Program-made: the position numbers and the translations under genes
Part shown: positions 12,991 through 24,412 of the stretch, piece by piece
Layout of the letters: each line of letters starts with the position of its first letter
Position numbering within the stretch: the stretch's first letter is position 1
Assembly: GCF_027887165.1 (NCBI RefSeq)
Contig: NC_077229.1
Coordinates: forward strand, 204,315,753 to 204,379,752
Direction of reading: 5' to 3'
DNA from: Monodelphis domestica
Lineage: Eukaryota > Chordata > Mammalia > Didelphimorphia > Didelphidae
DNA length: 64,000 bases
Notes under the pieces: model-generated
Told to the model about the DNA's origin: nothing
Database searches by the model: none
What the model saw: only the letters and a program-made list of their open reading frames with translations

Positions 12991-13339
12991 GAGAGAGAGC
13001 AAATTGTGGCATATGATGGTGATAGAAAATTATTATGGTGTTTTGATGTGCAGGATGATTTTGGAAACAGAAAGACCTTCATGAATTGATGCAGAGTGAA
13101 ATAAACAGAACCAGAAAAACATGGTACACAGTGACAGCAATAATGTGGAAGGATCAGCTGTGAGAGACTTAGCCTACTCTTAGCAATACAATGACTCAGG
13201 GTAATTTGGAAAGATTTATAAAAAAGAATGCTATCCATTACCAGAGAAGGAACTTTTGGTTTCAGAAAGCAGATCAAAGCATAGCCACTTTACAACTTTT
13301 CTTAGGCTTATCAGAGCTACTCTTTCATTGTTTTAGCTG

Positions 13340-15000
13340 AGGAAAATAACTCCTAATCGTTGGTTTCATTTTATCTTCATTGGTGTTTATAATCACCCTT
13401 TTCATCTTTATTGTACATGATTTGGTTTTCTTCTCTCTTAATTCTCATTAGGTTGACCAATGGTTTATCAAATTTGTTGGTTTTTTAGTTAAACCAACTC
13501 CTAGATGTATTTGTTAATTCAATGGTTTTCTTATATTCAATTTTATTGATCTCACCTTTAATTTTTCAAATTTCAGATTTGGTGTTTAGTTGGGGATTTT
13601 TAATTTATTCTCTTTCTAGTTTTTTAAATTGTATTCCCAATTCATTTATCTTTTTTCCCTCTATTTTAATAATATAAACATTTAAAGATATAAATTTTCT
13701 TCTAATTACTATTTTTTCTGTTTTCCATAGATTTTAGTATGTTGTCTCATTATTATCATTCTCTTTCATGAAATTATTCATTGTAAATTACATTATTTAG
13801 TCCCCAATTAGTTTTTACTTTTTGTTCCCACTGACCTTTATTATATACAATTTTTATTGTGTGATAGTCTAAGAAGGTTGCATTTAGTATCTCTACTTTT
13901 CTACATTTAACTATAATATTTTCATGGCCCAATATAGCGTCAATTTTCATGAAGGTACCATGTACTGTTGAGAATGTATCTTCTTTTCTGTTCCCATTCA
14001 GTTCTTGACAGATATTTATCATATTTAACTTATCTAGGATTCTGTTCATCTCCTTGACTTCTTTCTTATTTATTTTTTGGTTAGATTCATCTAGTTCTGA
14101 GAGAGAAGATTAAAGTCCCCCATCATTATTTTTTTTGTTAACTATTTCTATCTGTAATTCATTTTAATTTTTCCTTTAAAAATTTGGGTTATAACATTTT
14201 GTGCATAGATTCAAAATGTATCATGCTTCATTATTTATGGTACTTTTTAATATAATATAGTTTCCCTATTTATCTCTTTTGATTATGTCTATTTTAGCTT
14301 TGTCAGAGATCATGATTGCTACCTCTGTGTTCTTTGTATCAACTAAAACAGTATATTCTACTCTAGCCCTTTATTTTTCCCTTTGTCTCTCATTTTATGT
14401 GAGTTTCTCATTTTAAATTGTGTTTCTTATAAACAATATTTTGTTGGGTTTTAATTTTTGATCCATTCTTTTATGCATTTTCTTTTTTATGGATGAATTC
14501 ATCTCATACATATTCAACATCATAATTACTTGTATATTTTCCTTCCATTTTGTTTGTCCTTTTAGTCTTTCTTTTTGCTGAATCCCTTCTCAGACTTATC
14601 TTAACCTGAGACCCTCCCTTTTCCTTTTGCCTTACCCCTCTATTTCTTGATATGCACTCTCAACTTTTCTATTCTTTAGTGAACATCAAATAATTTTGGT
14701 GATTACTGCTTTGAAGCACAGTTTGTCATTTGGTACTTCTAGACTTCCTTCTTTCCTACCTTTAAAAATATATGTATTATTTCCTTTGAGGTTATCTTTT
14801 GTGAACTTTATTATTTTCCTAGTTCCACAAAATAAATTTTTGATTGTTTTAGTGTAACTGTAAATTAATTTATAGTATTATATATCATTTTTGTTCTAAG
14901 GCCACAGTCCAATTATGAGCAATTAATATCTCCAATTTTATTTATATCTTTATTTCTACAAAGAATATTTTGTAGTTGTGTTCATATACCTGTAGATATT
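13340..15000 (-). mobile_element. L1 remnant, minus strand, rearranged
   Basis: 13340-14600 matches the reverse of the L1 ORF2 endonuclease part; 13774-14049 encodes an endonuclease-like piece (...GHENIIVKCRKVEI). 14770-15000 matches the palm part (TATTTTGTAGTTGTGTTCATAT, compare 30465). The palm part is on the wrong side for a simple copy, so either two fragments or an inversion-type rearrangement. Confidence 0.65.
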
Positions 15001-15136
15001 GAAAGATTATCTTGGAAGTTGTATGGAAAATAGGTTGGAGAGGAGAGAGACTTTGAGCATAGAGACAATTGGGGAAAATACAGTGACAGACTAAATGTCC
15101 TCAACTGTCATGAGCTGAATTATGGGAACCATAAGA

Positions 15137-15385
15137 ATACAGTTGTTGTTTTTGAGTTGTGTCTGACTCTTCATGACCACATATGGAGTTTTCTTGGAAA
15201 AGATATTGGAATGGTTGGCCCCTTCCCCCACAAACTGTCAGTCTTGTTTCCTTTCCACACAATGGATTAAGGCATACAAAGGGTAAGTGACTTGTCTAGG
15301 ATCACATAGCTAGTGAGTGTCTGAGGCAGCATTTGCACCTCAGGCAGGTCTTCCTGACTCCAGACGGAGCACTCTATATGCTGAA
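15137..15385 (-). mobile_element. MAR1-type SINE, minus strand
   Basis: Has the family signature TGACTCTTCATGACC, GAGTTTTCTTGG and GATATTGGAATGG, followed by the CORE-like part and tRNA-like head. Diverged. Confidence 0.75.
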
Positions 15386-15750
15386 CTACAATAGAGAGAC
15401 GGGCACAATTGCAAGAGATGCTGTAGAGGCAGTCAACAGGACTTGTCTGTTGATTTTTTTGGTAGGGATGCATAGAGAAAAATATATTGTGATATAACCA
15501 ATTGGCATGGAAAGCAAAGCACTACTTTGACTGTTAAAACTCTGCTGTAGGAAAAATTGAGAACAAAGTAAAGAATAATGGAAGAAAGGATTTTTCTTGG
15601 TTTCTTTCACAATTAGTTCTGACTTATTGATATATTTTGAATGTAAATTCCAAATTGTCCAAGTAGTTCAGTTTTATAAGCATTAAAAATGTGATTACTA
15701 CGGTTTTATTAAGGGCAATGTTTTGTTAAGACTTTTGTTAATCTAGCCTT

Positions 15751-18700
15751 TGTAAACCTTAAAATTCCACAGACTTAATGATTCTACATTGAGGAATCCT
15801 CCAATTCCCTACTTGAAATAATTCCCTACCAGATAGTGAGAACTCTACTTGAATGTGAAAACTCCTTGCTATGGGATTATCCCTATTCCACCCCTACTTA
15901 AGACTGCTTTAGGGGAGAAAACTCCTTGCTAAACAATGAAAGTACTTGAAAACCATACTTATAAAGGAAAGGAGTTCTTTGAGCCATACCTTCTTTTGGA
16001 TTTGCACAAAAGAGGACATAAAATCTCGAAGGATAAAGTTCAGTGGTGTCTCCCTAAAGTAGAATATTAGGGATTCATCTTGACTGCGGGTGCTCATTAT
16101 ATTTCTCCAAAACGAATTGAGAATATTCAAAATTTAAGTGCTCCTACTACTAAGAAACAGTTGAGAGCAATTTTAGGAGCAACAGGGTTTTGCAGACAAT
16201 GGATTCCTTGCTATGGGGAAATTACTAAACCCCTTATAGCATTAACAAAGGATTCAGTTCCTGAACCCCTCAAATTAGAGCCTGAACACTTGTCAGCTCT
16301 ATCAGATCTAAAAAAGGCTATCATGTCTGCCCCTGCTCTAGGCATCCCAGATTACAACAAGCCATTTACTTTGTATGTGCATGAGCGAAGAGGAGTAGCT
16401 TCTGGCGTATTAACTCAGACTTTGGGACCTTCTCAGCGCCCAATTGCTTATTATTCTGCTAAATTGGACCCAGTAGCAGCAGGAGCACCACCATGTCTTA
16501 GAGGAGTAGCTGCTACAGCCTTACTAGTAACAAAAACTGTTGATTTAGTATTGGGATGTCCATTAACAATAATGTGCCCACATGAGGTAGAAGCATTATT
16601 GATAAAACATAGAACACAGGCATTCTCAGATCAGAGAATTACAAGATATGAAATAACCTTATTAAATAGTGAAAACATTACTTTAAAACGTTGTACTACT
16701 CTTAACCCTGCCACCTTGCTTCCAGATTAACAACTTCAGGAGAACCATTACACAATTGTGAAACATTAGTGTCCATGGCAGAAAAGCCTCGAGATAATCT
16801 CTTGCACACTCCCTTAGACAATGCAGATCTGATTTTATTTACTGATGGTTCCTCTTTTATGAGGGATGGCATACGTTACACTGGAGCTGCCGTAGTCTCA
16901 GAATTTGCCACTGAATGGTCAGCTTCACTACCTTCTAACATTAGCCCTCAAGGAGCAGAACTCATAGCTCTGAAGCAAGCTTGTATAATTGCCAAGGATA
17001 AAAAGGCAACAATTTATACGGATTCTAGATATGCTTTTGGCATTTGTCACTCAGTCGGAATGTTATGGCTCCAGAGAGGATTCTTAACCTCAGCTGGAAA
17101 ATCTATAGCTAATGCAGAAATTATTAATGAAGTTCTTTCTGCTCTCCAGCTTCCTGAAGCCCTAGCTGTAGTTCATTGTTCTGCCCATAAAGGTGGCACT
17201 GACCCTGTCTCTAGAGGAAATGACTGAGAAGATGCCACTGCAAAGCTAGCAGCCATAGAAGGGCCTGAATTAATTTTAACATTAACAACATATAATGATT
17301 TAAATTTACCACTTTCCTATAATGAAAAGGAAGTGGAAAAAATGGAAACAAAAATTCAAAGCAAAACAGATTAATGGAGTGTGGGTGTCATCTGAAGGAA
17401 AACCCCTGCTCCCTAGAAGTTTCTATAACCAAATTTGACAATCTATTCATAAAAATGGTCATTTTGGCACCCAGGGCATCGTGGACTCTGTTAAGAGAGT
17501 ATGGATAGTCTCTGGTATAACTACCATAGCCTCTAAAGTGTGTTCAGCCTGCTCTACCTGCCAGGCATATAACCAACATGCATTTCATGGAAAAGCCTTT
17601 GGTGGACGTCCTCTGGCTTACACACCTTTTGAACATCTACAGATAGATTTCATAACAATGCCAAAGGCTGGACGTTATAAATTTTGTCTAGTAATTGTAG
17701 ATCAACTAACCAGATGGCCAGAAGCATTTCCTGCGACCCGAGCCATGGTGGATTTTGTTGCAAAGATACTTTTAAAGGAAATTATTCCTCGTTTTGGCCT
17801 GTCAGCATGTATTGATTCCGATAGGGGGAGTCATTTTACTGATTCTGTTCTAAATCAGATATATTCTTGCTTGGGAATAACTCCCAAATTTCATGTTCCA
17901 TATCATCCCCAGAGCTCAGGCCAAGTAGAGAGGATGAACAAAGAACTTAAAACTATGATTGGCAAATTATGCACTGAGACCCATTTAAAATGGCCTGAAA
18001 TTCTCCCTCTGGCCCTATTTTATCTTAGAAGCAGGCCTAGAGGAGACTTACATATTTCACCATTTGAGATGCTTTTTGGACATCCGCCTATACAGGCTAA
18101 ACCTTTCTCCCCGGCATATACCTCACTATTAGGGGGAGATATTACTATTGCTCCCTATATACAGGAGTTACAGCACAAACTATGTGAACTTCATGAATCC
18201 GGAGCTGCAGTACAAGCTGGACCACTAGACTTTTCTCTGTATGACCTGAATCCAGGAGATAAAGTTTATATTAAGAATTTCAAGCGTACTGGAGCAACTC
18301 AGCCTTCGTGGGAAGGACCATTCCAAATATTGTTAACTACTCCACCATCCATAAAGATTGGAGAAAAGGACTCTTGGATTCACTGCTCACATGTGAAGAA
18401 AGCATCTTCCGCTGAGACTGATTGACTGAAACCTATCGCATGCATTGGAGATAATAATCCTTAGAGAAGTGGATGCTTTTTTTTTTGAGAACACATTGAA
18501 TTACTGATTTTTTTCCTTATTTTTATTATTTCTTTTCTTTATTTTGATTAGAATATTTGATTTTTTCTCATTTTTGTACTGAAGGTACACATAATTAATA
18601 TTAATATTTTTTCCTGCAGTAATAGAAGTTAATATATATTCTTGCTATAATATCAATATATACCTAAAAGCTTTAAACTATGGGAACCTGCCATTTATTG

Positions 18701-20264
18701 ATAAAATATTATAGGACTGTGATTAATGTTTATGTATGATTCCAGAAAAAGGGATAAAAAACAAGGAGCACAGATTTAAACTGAATAGTGCCAAAAAGAG
18801 CACACATGAAATACTAATGTGGGACTCGAGGTTGCGACGCTTGACATATGTTAAGTCATAGGACTTCCTTGTATCTACACTCTTTACGAAGTACTCATAC
18901 AAGTACAAAGTTTGACTATCATGCTGGCTCCCTATATCCCTGAGAATGACAAAAAAATCAGATGAGGGAATGATGCTTCCCTATCAAAATAGAATTCTAA
19001 TTCTTTTCTTTTTATATTATGGAAATTTCCTGTAGTCTTGGCTGCAAATGGCTAAATGACATATTACTGCATTCTGTCCTACAGGCTTGTGGGATAGAAA
19101 TTACCTTATATTGGACCTATACCAGGGCCTATTTTGAATTTTTCCTTATGTTTTTGATTATTTTTCTCTTCTTTTGATAATTGACTCATACACCCCCATA
19201 ACTCAACATTGCATTCTGAGTTGAACTGAATGTTTTTTAACACCTACTTCAGGGGGGATTGTATTTTAATTTAAAATCTAAGAATTTTCAAATTTTGAAT
19301 TTTTTGTTTGAGATTGTATTTTAATAAAAATCCAGAATTTTGATTTTTTGTTTAAGATTGTACTTTTATAAAAATTCAAGATTTTGATTTTGTTCGAGAA
19401 AAGATCTTCAAGAAAGAAGCTTGAAACTTTTATATCCAGAAAAATGAACTGTTGCAGAAAGATGCCGGAAAACCTACACTTCATCAAGAATATCAAGAAT
19501 GAACTTTGGATATGATTGATTGAACTGAGCTTTGATTGAACATTTATTGTAAATGTACACATTTATGCCAAAAGGGACTGCCCCTAATTTGGCTTTCTGT
19601 CAATGCGCCTAGCAAAACATTGGTTTTGCTTTATTTTCTTTTCTATTTCCTCTCTCGCTATTCTAATTTCTCTTAGAAAATTGAATATCATGTATATCTA
19701 TAGTGATTGGTAGATGGAAGAACTTAGGGGAGGTGACATAGGAGATTTTGCCCTTAAAAATAAGAGCTCAGAGAAGAGCTAGAGATTCATTCTGAAACAT
19801 TCAGATTGAGGAAGGACTGATTCTGAAACATTCAGATGGAGGAGGGAGCTGGTGAAAACAGCTGAGATGATGCTGGCCTGGTGTCACTAGAATCCTTGCT
19901 TAGGCAGACCTTGTGGTGAGTGTTAAAAGACTGACTGACTGATCTCTCTCTCTTAAGACTCAGGTCTAGGCCATATTGGCTTAAGGCCCTTCATACTTAT
20001 TTCCTTTTTCTCTCTTTCTCTCTTTTCTTTAATTCCACATTTGTGTTAATTAAATCTCTATAAACCCAGTTGACTTGGGTATTTGAATTAATTGGGAATA
20101 TTTCCCTGGCAACCACCTTATATTTGATTTAAAAACCAAGACACTGTAGTGAAACATATTTTCTGTGGTCAAATTTACTCACCCTCTCTTATATCTATCA
20201 CAATTTATATCTTCCACCATTTTAATCACTATAGTTTAAGGCCTCAACCATTTTAAATCTCACA
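15751..20264 (+). mobile_element. Broken class I (gamma-like) endogenous retrovirus
   Basis: Outer ends TGTAAACCTTAAA and AAATCTCACA carry 4-bp direct repeats CCTT at 15747-15750 and 20265-20268. LTR-homologous sequence occupies about 15751-15970 and about 19690-20264. Between them are pol-derived sequence (16080-18430) and an AT-rich noncoding part. A G-rich, polypurine-like run is at 19252-19257. Gag, protease, most of reverse transcriptase and a recognisable env are absent. The flanking LTR pieces are each partial, so this is either a heavily deleted provirus or one LTR with another element inside. Clearly dead, with several breaks. Confidence 0.75.
16080..18430 (+). mobile_element. pol remnant of the retrovirus (RNase H and integrase parts)
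   Basis: The first part (about 16080-17240) resembles the end of gamma-type reverse transcriptase/connection and RNase H (FCRQWIPCYGEITKPL; LFTDGSS; IYTDSRYAF). The second (about 17390-18430) resembles integrase, with a zinc-finger CxxC (CSACSTC) and core (LVIVDQLTRWPEAFPAT; VPYHPQSSGQVERMN). Best relatives by motif are class I ERVs. Fossil; not a host gene. Confidence 0.85.
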
Positions 20265-20314
20265 CCTTGGGTGAGGAAAGAGAGATTTAACACACAATTC
20301 AAATGGGGATCTGG

Positions 20315-20715
20315 CCTTTATCCAGTGATAATAATAATAATAGCTTACATTTACATAACACTTACATAGATGTGTATAAAAACCACATTAGGAGGTTATT
20401 ATCATCTCCAACTTACAAATACAGAAAACTGAAACAGAGAAGTTAAGTGATCTATGATCTCTCAATGAGGAAATGTCTCAAGTGGAATTTTTCTTTCTGA
20501 CTCCAAATCCATGGCTTTGCTCACTACACTCCACCTCTATACAATGAAATTACTTTACATAGTCTAATAATTTGGAAGATTCAAGCTTTAAAAAAAATAG
20601 CAATGCAAACTTTTTCCTAGCTTTGCTAACCACTCATTGGGAAAATCATTTCCCTATTTTGGGCCTCAGTTTCCTCATACACAAAAGGAGGGGGTTGCAC
20701 TAGATGATTTCTTTT
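20315..20715 (+). mobile_element. Two MIR/THER-type SINE fragments
   Basis: 20315-20540 has the MIR body (TAGCTTACATTTACATAACACTT ... ACAGAAAACTGAAAC). 20640-20715 has GGGCCTCAGTTTCCTCAT. Both old. Confidence 0.6.
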
Positions 20716-20718
20716 CCT

Positions 20719-20915
20719 TTTTTAAACTCTTGCCTTCCATCTTAAAATCAACACAGTGTTTTGGTTCCAAAGCAGAAGAGTGGTGAGGGCTAAGAAATGG
20801 GGGTTAAGTGACTTGCCCAGGGTCACACAGCTAGGAAGTGACTGAGACCAGATTTGAAGCTAGGACCTCCTGTCTCTAAGCCTGCTCTCTATCTACTGAG
20901 CTACCCAGCTGCCCC
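20719..20915 (-). mobile_element. SINE1-type SINE, minus strand
   Basis: Full-length, tail at left (CTTGCCTTCCATCTTAAAATC), head CTACCCAGCTGCCCC at right. Confidence 0.9.
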
Positions 20916-21724
20916 CAGCTAGTTGATTTCTGAGGACTTTTCTGGGTCTAAATCCTAAGATTCTACAAGATACTTTGCTTTGAATTATAAAATTAATGTC
21001 AACAAGTATCTTCTCTACTTTAAACCAAAGTAGATATAATACAATACAATATTGGATTTTCTCTAATAAATTGGTTTCCATCATGGTTTAAATTTCTTTA
21101 GGATGGAAGATATGACCAATACATATTTAAATGGAAGCCTCTGATATTGATATCCTCACTACTGATTAGGATTACATATTGAACTCATTTTTTTCTCTAC
21201 CAGATGAATTTATATGTATTTTATTCCTTTTCTTAATCTTACAAAACACAGAAAGACACTGAAGAATTAATTCATATGTTGCTAGTAAGGGGCAGTGTAG
21301 AGAATGACAGGATTAAAAAGGTGGGGAGAAAGACATTAGGGACACTACTTCTGACATGGAAAGATTTCCATTTGGGGTGGAGAAGACTACACAGCAGAAA
21401 GTCAAAAGTTGGAGTGAGATGAAGATTATGAGTGGATTTTCTCGGGTAAGAAAGAAGCAACATAAAGGAGTTCCGGAATTGAAAGCAATGTCACCTTTGT
21501 TTTAAAGGTTTTTTTCTTTTTTTATCAAACTTGATATTTCATTGATATAAAGGACTCTTAGTCACGTACATCCCCCCACCAATCCAAATTACTACCTGCT
21601 CTGAAACTTATAAATCCTCTTAGAGAGTTGACTGAGACATGGAAAGGTTAAATGACTTCTCCCAGGGTAGATAGTCAGCATGTCGGGGGCCTGATTTTGA
21701 AGGAGAGAGAGAGTAGTATCCAGG
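20916..21724. other. No gene or clear repeat seen
   Basis: Apparently unique AT-rich sequence before the MIR/THER copy at 21725. Short open frames here have no recognisable features. Confidence 0.3.
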
Positions 21725-21945
21725 TTCTATATTAAACATGTTACAAATATATAATTTGATTCTCACCACAATCCTGTAAAGTAGATGTTATTATCCCCAC
21801 TTTATAGTTGAGAAAAACAAAGCCAATTGAGGTTAAATGCCTAGCACAGGCCCACACAGTTAGTGTCTGCAGCTGAACTTGAACTCCCATCTTGACTCTA
21901 AGCCCAGTGCTGTATCCACTGTGCCATCTAGCTGCCATCATCTGG
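21725..21945 (+). mobile_element. MIR/THER-type SINE
   Basis: Has TATTATCCCCACTTTATAG, CCCACACAGTTAG and the tail GTGCCATCTAGCTGCC. Lies just upstream of the 1A leader. Confidence 0.7.
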
Positions 21946-21959
21946 GCCCATAGTTTTCT

Positions 21960-22971
21960 AATTTAGAACTCAGCTCTCTTCTCTTAGAGGAAACTGGCTC
22001 TTGAGAAGCACAAAAAGTTGGTGGTGAATACCTTTGAAAAAAACTCATCTTTAGGCAAATATGGTACTCAGCCTAGAAATAATTATGACGCCATGGCCCA
22101 GTCAGCTCTGTTCCAACCCCGTTGGAGTTCGGGGGACTTTTTCCACCCAAACTACCAGGGGCATGAATTATTTAGCCTACATAGACAAGTCACCGTACAG
22201 CGCAATTCTAAACCCTTAATTTCTGTAGTTCTTGTTCCTGATGAGGAGTGAGAAACTTTTCTTTGTTTCATCTCCGTGATGGGTCTGTTTTTCTTTACAA
22301 ATCCTTTGGAGGAAGTTTGTAGCCGCCACAGAAGACTGAAGCGTGATCTGCTTGTCTGTACAATTGTCGGCTTGCCTGTGCGACAGGAGAGAAGATAAGT
22401 TGTAGGTTACGGCAGCACTGGGAGAGGGTGTGGGGGGTTGGGGGAAATGCTACCGCCTGTACAATGATTAGCAGGAAATGGGCTCGCTAGCCAGAACTCG
22501 GCTTTAGATTTTGGTTTTCACTATGCTAATTCCCTAAAGGGTAATCCCCCCTCTCAGGTCCCCTCCCCCCGCAAAACGAGAATATCAAAAGGATAATACT
22601 GGAGAAGCGGAATCTGAAAAGGAAAAGTGGGTTCTGGGAGTTCGGAGTTGCTCCTACCTACGGGAAAACAGCTTGCCGATGCAAACTGGGAGCCTGGGGA
22701 AATATAGGCTGGGTTTAAGCAACCTGCTACTGGGATTTAGACAAAGAAGGTTTGAGAGAGGCAGGCAAGCAGGCAGAGGAAAGAGGAGGGAACGGTTCCT
22801 AATGTCAGCCCGGGAAGGGAAAGAGCAGCCAGGCTCGTTGAAAGAGATGGAAAGTGAGCACCCTGTGTCCTCCTGGGCGGAAGAGGCAGCTGTTTGGACC
22901 AAAATACCAACTCAGGTGGAAAAAAAGTAAGTTGGAAGCAAGCACTTCATGATTTTGACTAGCTTTGAAAC
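21960..22971 (+). promoter_or_regulatory. GCNT2: Probable promoter and 5' leader of exon 1A
   Basis: About 1 kb without recognised repeats, richer in G+C than its surroundings, directly before the 1A start codon. It has a G-rich stretch near 22430-22445, an octamer-like ATGCTAAT near 22523, and an 85-codon open frame (22673-22930) that would be an upstream ORF if transcription starts before it. At 22924-22933 there is AAAAAGTAAG, which could be a donor. Transcription start is not determinable from sequence. Confidence 0.5.
22673..22930 (+). other. Possible upstream ORF in the 1A leader
   Basis: 85 codons, MPMQTGSLGKYRLG..., ending 41 bases before the 1A start codon. It is basic and low in complexity with no domain I recognise. 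If included in the mRNA it would reduce use of the main start. It could equally be chance in a G-rich leader, or be cut by the donor-like GTAAGT at its end. Confidence 0.25.
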
Positions 22972-23887
22972 ATGCCTTCGTTGATGCATTATCTTTTTGT
23001 AGTTCCTATTTTTACTGTAGTCTTTTTTATTCTGGTCTACATGTTTAATATCTATAGTGATCAAAGCCTTCCGAGGCTAAATATAACAAACACTTTAGTT
23101 CTAGCTAAAGTCTGCAATTCGTTTATCAAAGGGAAAACCGCTTTCCCGTTGGAAAATACTCTAACAGTATCTGGGAAATCTTGCAAGGAATACTTGCTCC
23201 AAAGTCACTACATAACAACTACGCTTTCAAAAGAAGAGGCTGAGTTTCCTTTGGCTTATGCAATGGTCATACATAAAGATTTTGGAACCTTTGAGAGACT
23301 CCTGAGGGCGGTTTACATGCCCCAAAATGTTTACTGTGTTCATGTGGATGAGAAGGCAACAGCTGAGTTCAAAGATGCTGTGGGGAGATTGGTGAGCTGC
23401 TTCCCCAATGCTTTCCTTGCCTCCAAGATGGAGCCAGTTGTTTATGGTGGAATATCCAGGCTCCAGGCTGACCTGAACTGTATGAAAGACCTTGTAGCCT
23501 CTCAGATTCAGTGGAAATACCTCATCAACACCTGTGGGCAGGATTTCCCCCTGAGAACCAACAAGGAAATAATCCAGCATTTGAAAGGATTTAAAGGGAA
23601 AAATATCACCCCTGGGGTGCTGCCTCCTGCACATGCCATTGAAAGGACAAAATATATCCATAGAGAGCATCTGGGTCTAGAGGCATCTTATGTAATAAAC
23701 ACCCAAGCATTAAAATCCCCACCTCCACACAATTTGACCATTTACTTTGGCTCTGCTTATGTTGCCCTTACAAGGGAATTTATCAATTTTGTTCTCCAAG
23801 ATCAACGGGCCATTGATTTCCTGCAGTGGTCTAAGGACACCTACAGTCCTGATGAACATTTCTGGGTGACACTCAATAGGATTCCAG
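22972..23887 (+). CDS. GCNT2: GCNT2 alternative first coding exon, type 1A
   Basis: First coding exon of the I-branching beta-1,6-N-acetylglucosaminyltransferase, a Golgi type II membrane enzyme that adds GlcNAc in beta-1,6 linkage to poly-N-acetyllactosamine. Seen: short cytosolic tail, membrane anchor about residues 7-27, then stem and GT14 Branch domain from about residue 92 ([13 protein letters not shown]). Cysteines 122, 143, 170 and 188 have the 21/27/18 spacing of core-2/I enzymes, with C48 and C71 before them. E295 in SPDEHFW matches the catalytic glutamate of this family. N-glycosylation sequons are at N37, N211 and N254. The exon carries 305 codons plus one base (CCAG) before a GTATGT donor; the open frame runs on about 20 nt into the intron. 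Start chosen at the ATG with A at -3, directly before the anchor. By memory of human isoforms, the N-terminus (RLNI, VC.SFI.GKT) and [14 protein letters not shown] match isoform A best. Exons 2-3 lie outside the window. Confidence 0.93.
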
Positions 23888-23893
23888 GTATGT
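23888..23893 (+). other. Splice donor of exon 1A
   Basis: GTATGT directly follows CCAG. The phase-1 break matches exon 1C, so both first exons feed the same reading frame. A run-on translation would add only six residues before stopping. Confidence 0.85.
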
Positions 23894-24412
23894 GTCTATT
23901 TAATTCCTAAGATAAGGTATGCTAAACAATCTCTTGAAGAACTGATTTCCCCCCTCCCCCTCAGAAATAGAATATAAATTTCCCTCCATTTAGATTCCCA
24001 GATAATATTTCATGAGTATATTTTGAAATGCTGGGCTTTTTGCTAGAGGACTGTAAAACTGCCAGTATTCCGACCTAATATGGGAAAGCAATATACATAG
24101 GAACCATTCTGGACTGAATTGTATCCTTACCCTTACCCTCAGTGGAGTTCTTTGAATCAATTTAACCATACTTTAAATTTGAGATAGATAAGAGGTAGTT
24201 TCCCACAAATCACTTTCCCCTTCTCTTAACTAAGGAGATTTGTCTTTGAAGAAAGGAACTTATTTAAGGCTCAGGAGATAAGAAAATAAGGAAGAATTAA
24301 AGCTGAACTATACAACTTTGGTAACAGGAAGAAAAAATTTATCTTTATTCAGGTCATTAGGAGGCTACAGTATTAGAAGGGAAGGAGAAGGGGAAGAAAA
24401 AAATAAGTATAT
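23894..24412. other. Intron start after exon 1A; nothing recognised
   Basis: Unique-looking sequence following the 1A donor. Confidence 0.3.

Larger units (their letters stand above)
5388..13290 (+). mobile_element. Old marsupial L1, near full length, heavily interrupted
   Basis: Begins with the L1 5' end (ACCAAGATGGCAGAGTAGGAG). It continues through 5' UTR, an ORF1 region about 7600-8990 and ORF2 about 9640-12760, and ends in 3' sequence with GGATGATTTTGG...GATGCAGAGTGAAATAA. Endonuclease piece 9807-10073 (MISDKAKAKID..., IYAPNG), palm-region pieces 10988-11281 and 11720-11962, C-terminal piece 12304-12516. Frames are broken throughout by stops and shifts, so it is inactive. Two LTRs, two SINEs and a GGA expansion lie inside it. 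It belongs to the same family as the L1 at 28678-33737. Confidence 0.85.

Noticed and set aside
12657-13277. 206-codon frame with long polyproline, and poly-Glu, poly-Ser and poly-Leu frames
   Set aside because: Produced by the GGA microsatellite in an L1 remnant; no domain or conserved structure.
17481-18425. Integrase-like frame as a domesticated host gene
   Set aside because: It lies inside a broken retrovirus with LTR pieces on both sides, and there is no sign of a host promoter or splice structure.
22018-22251. 77-codon frame upstream of exon 1A
   Set aside because: No family match or splice context that I can see; more likely part of the promoter region.
23227-23670. 147-codon open frame on the minus strand across exon 1A, with a matching 159-codon frame at 61006-61485
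   Set aside because: Shadow of the coding strand. Its similarity between the two places follows from the similarity of the exons.
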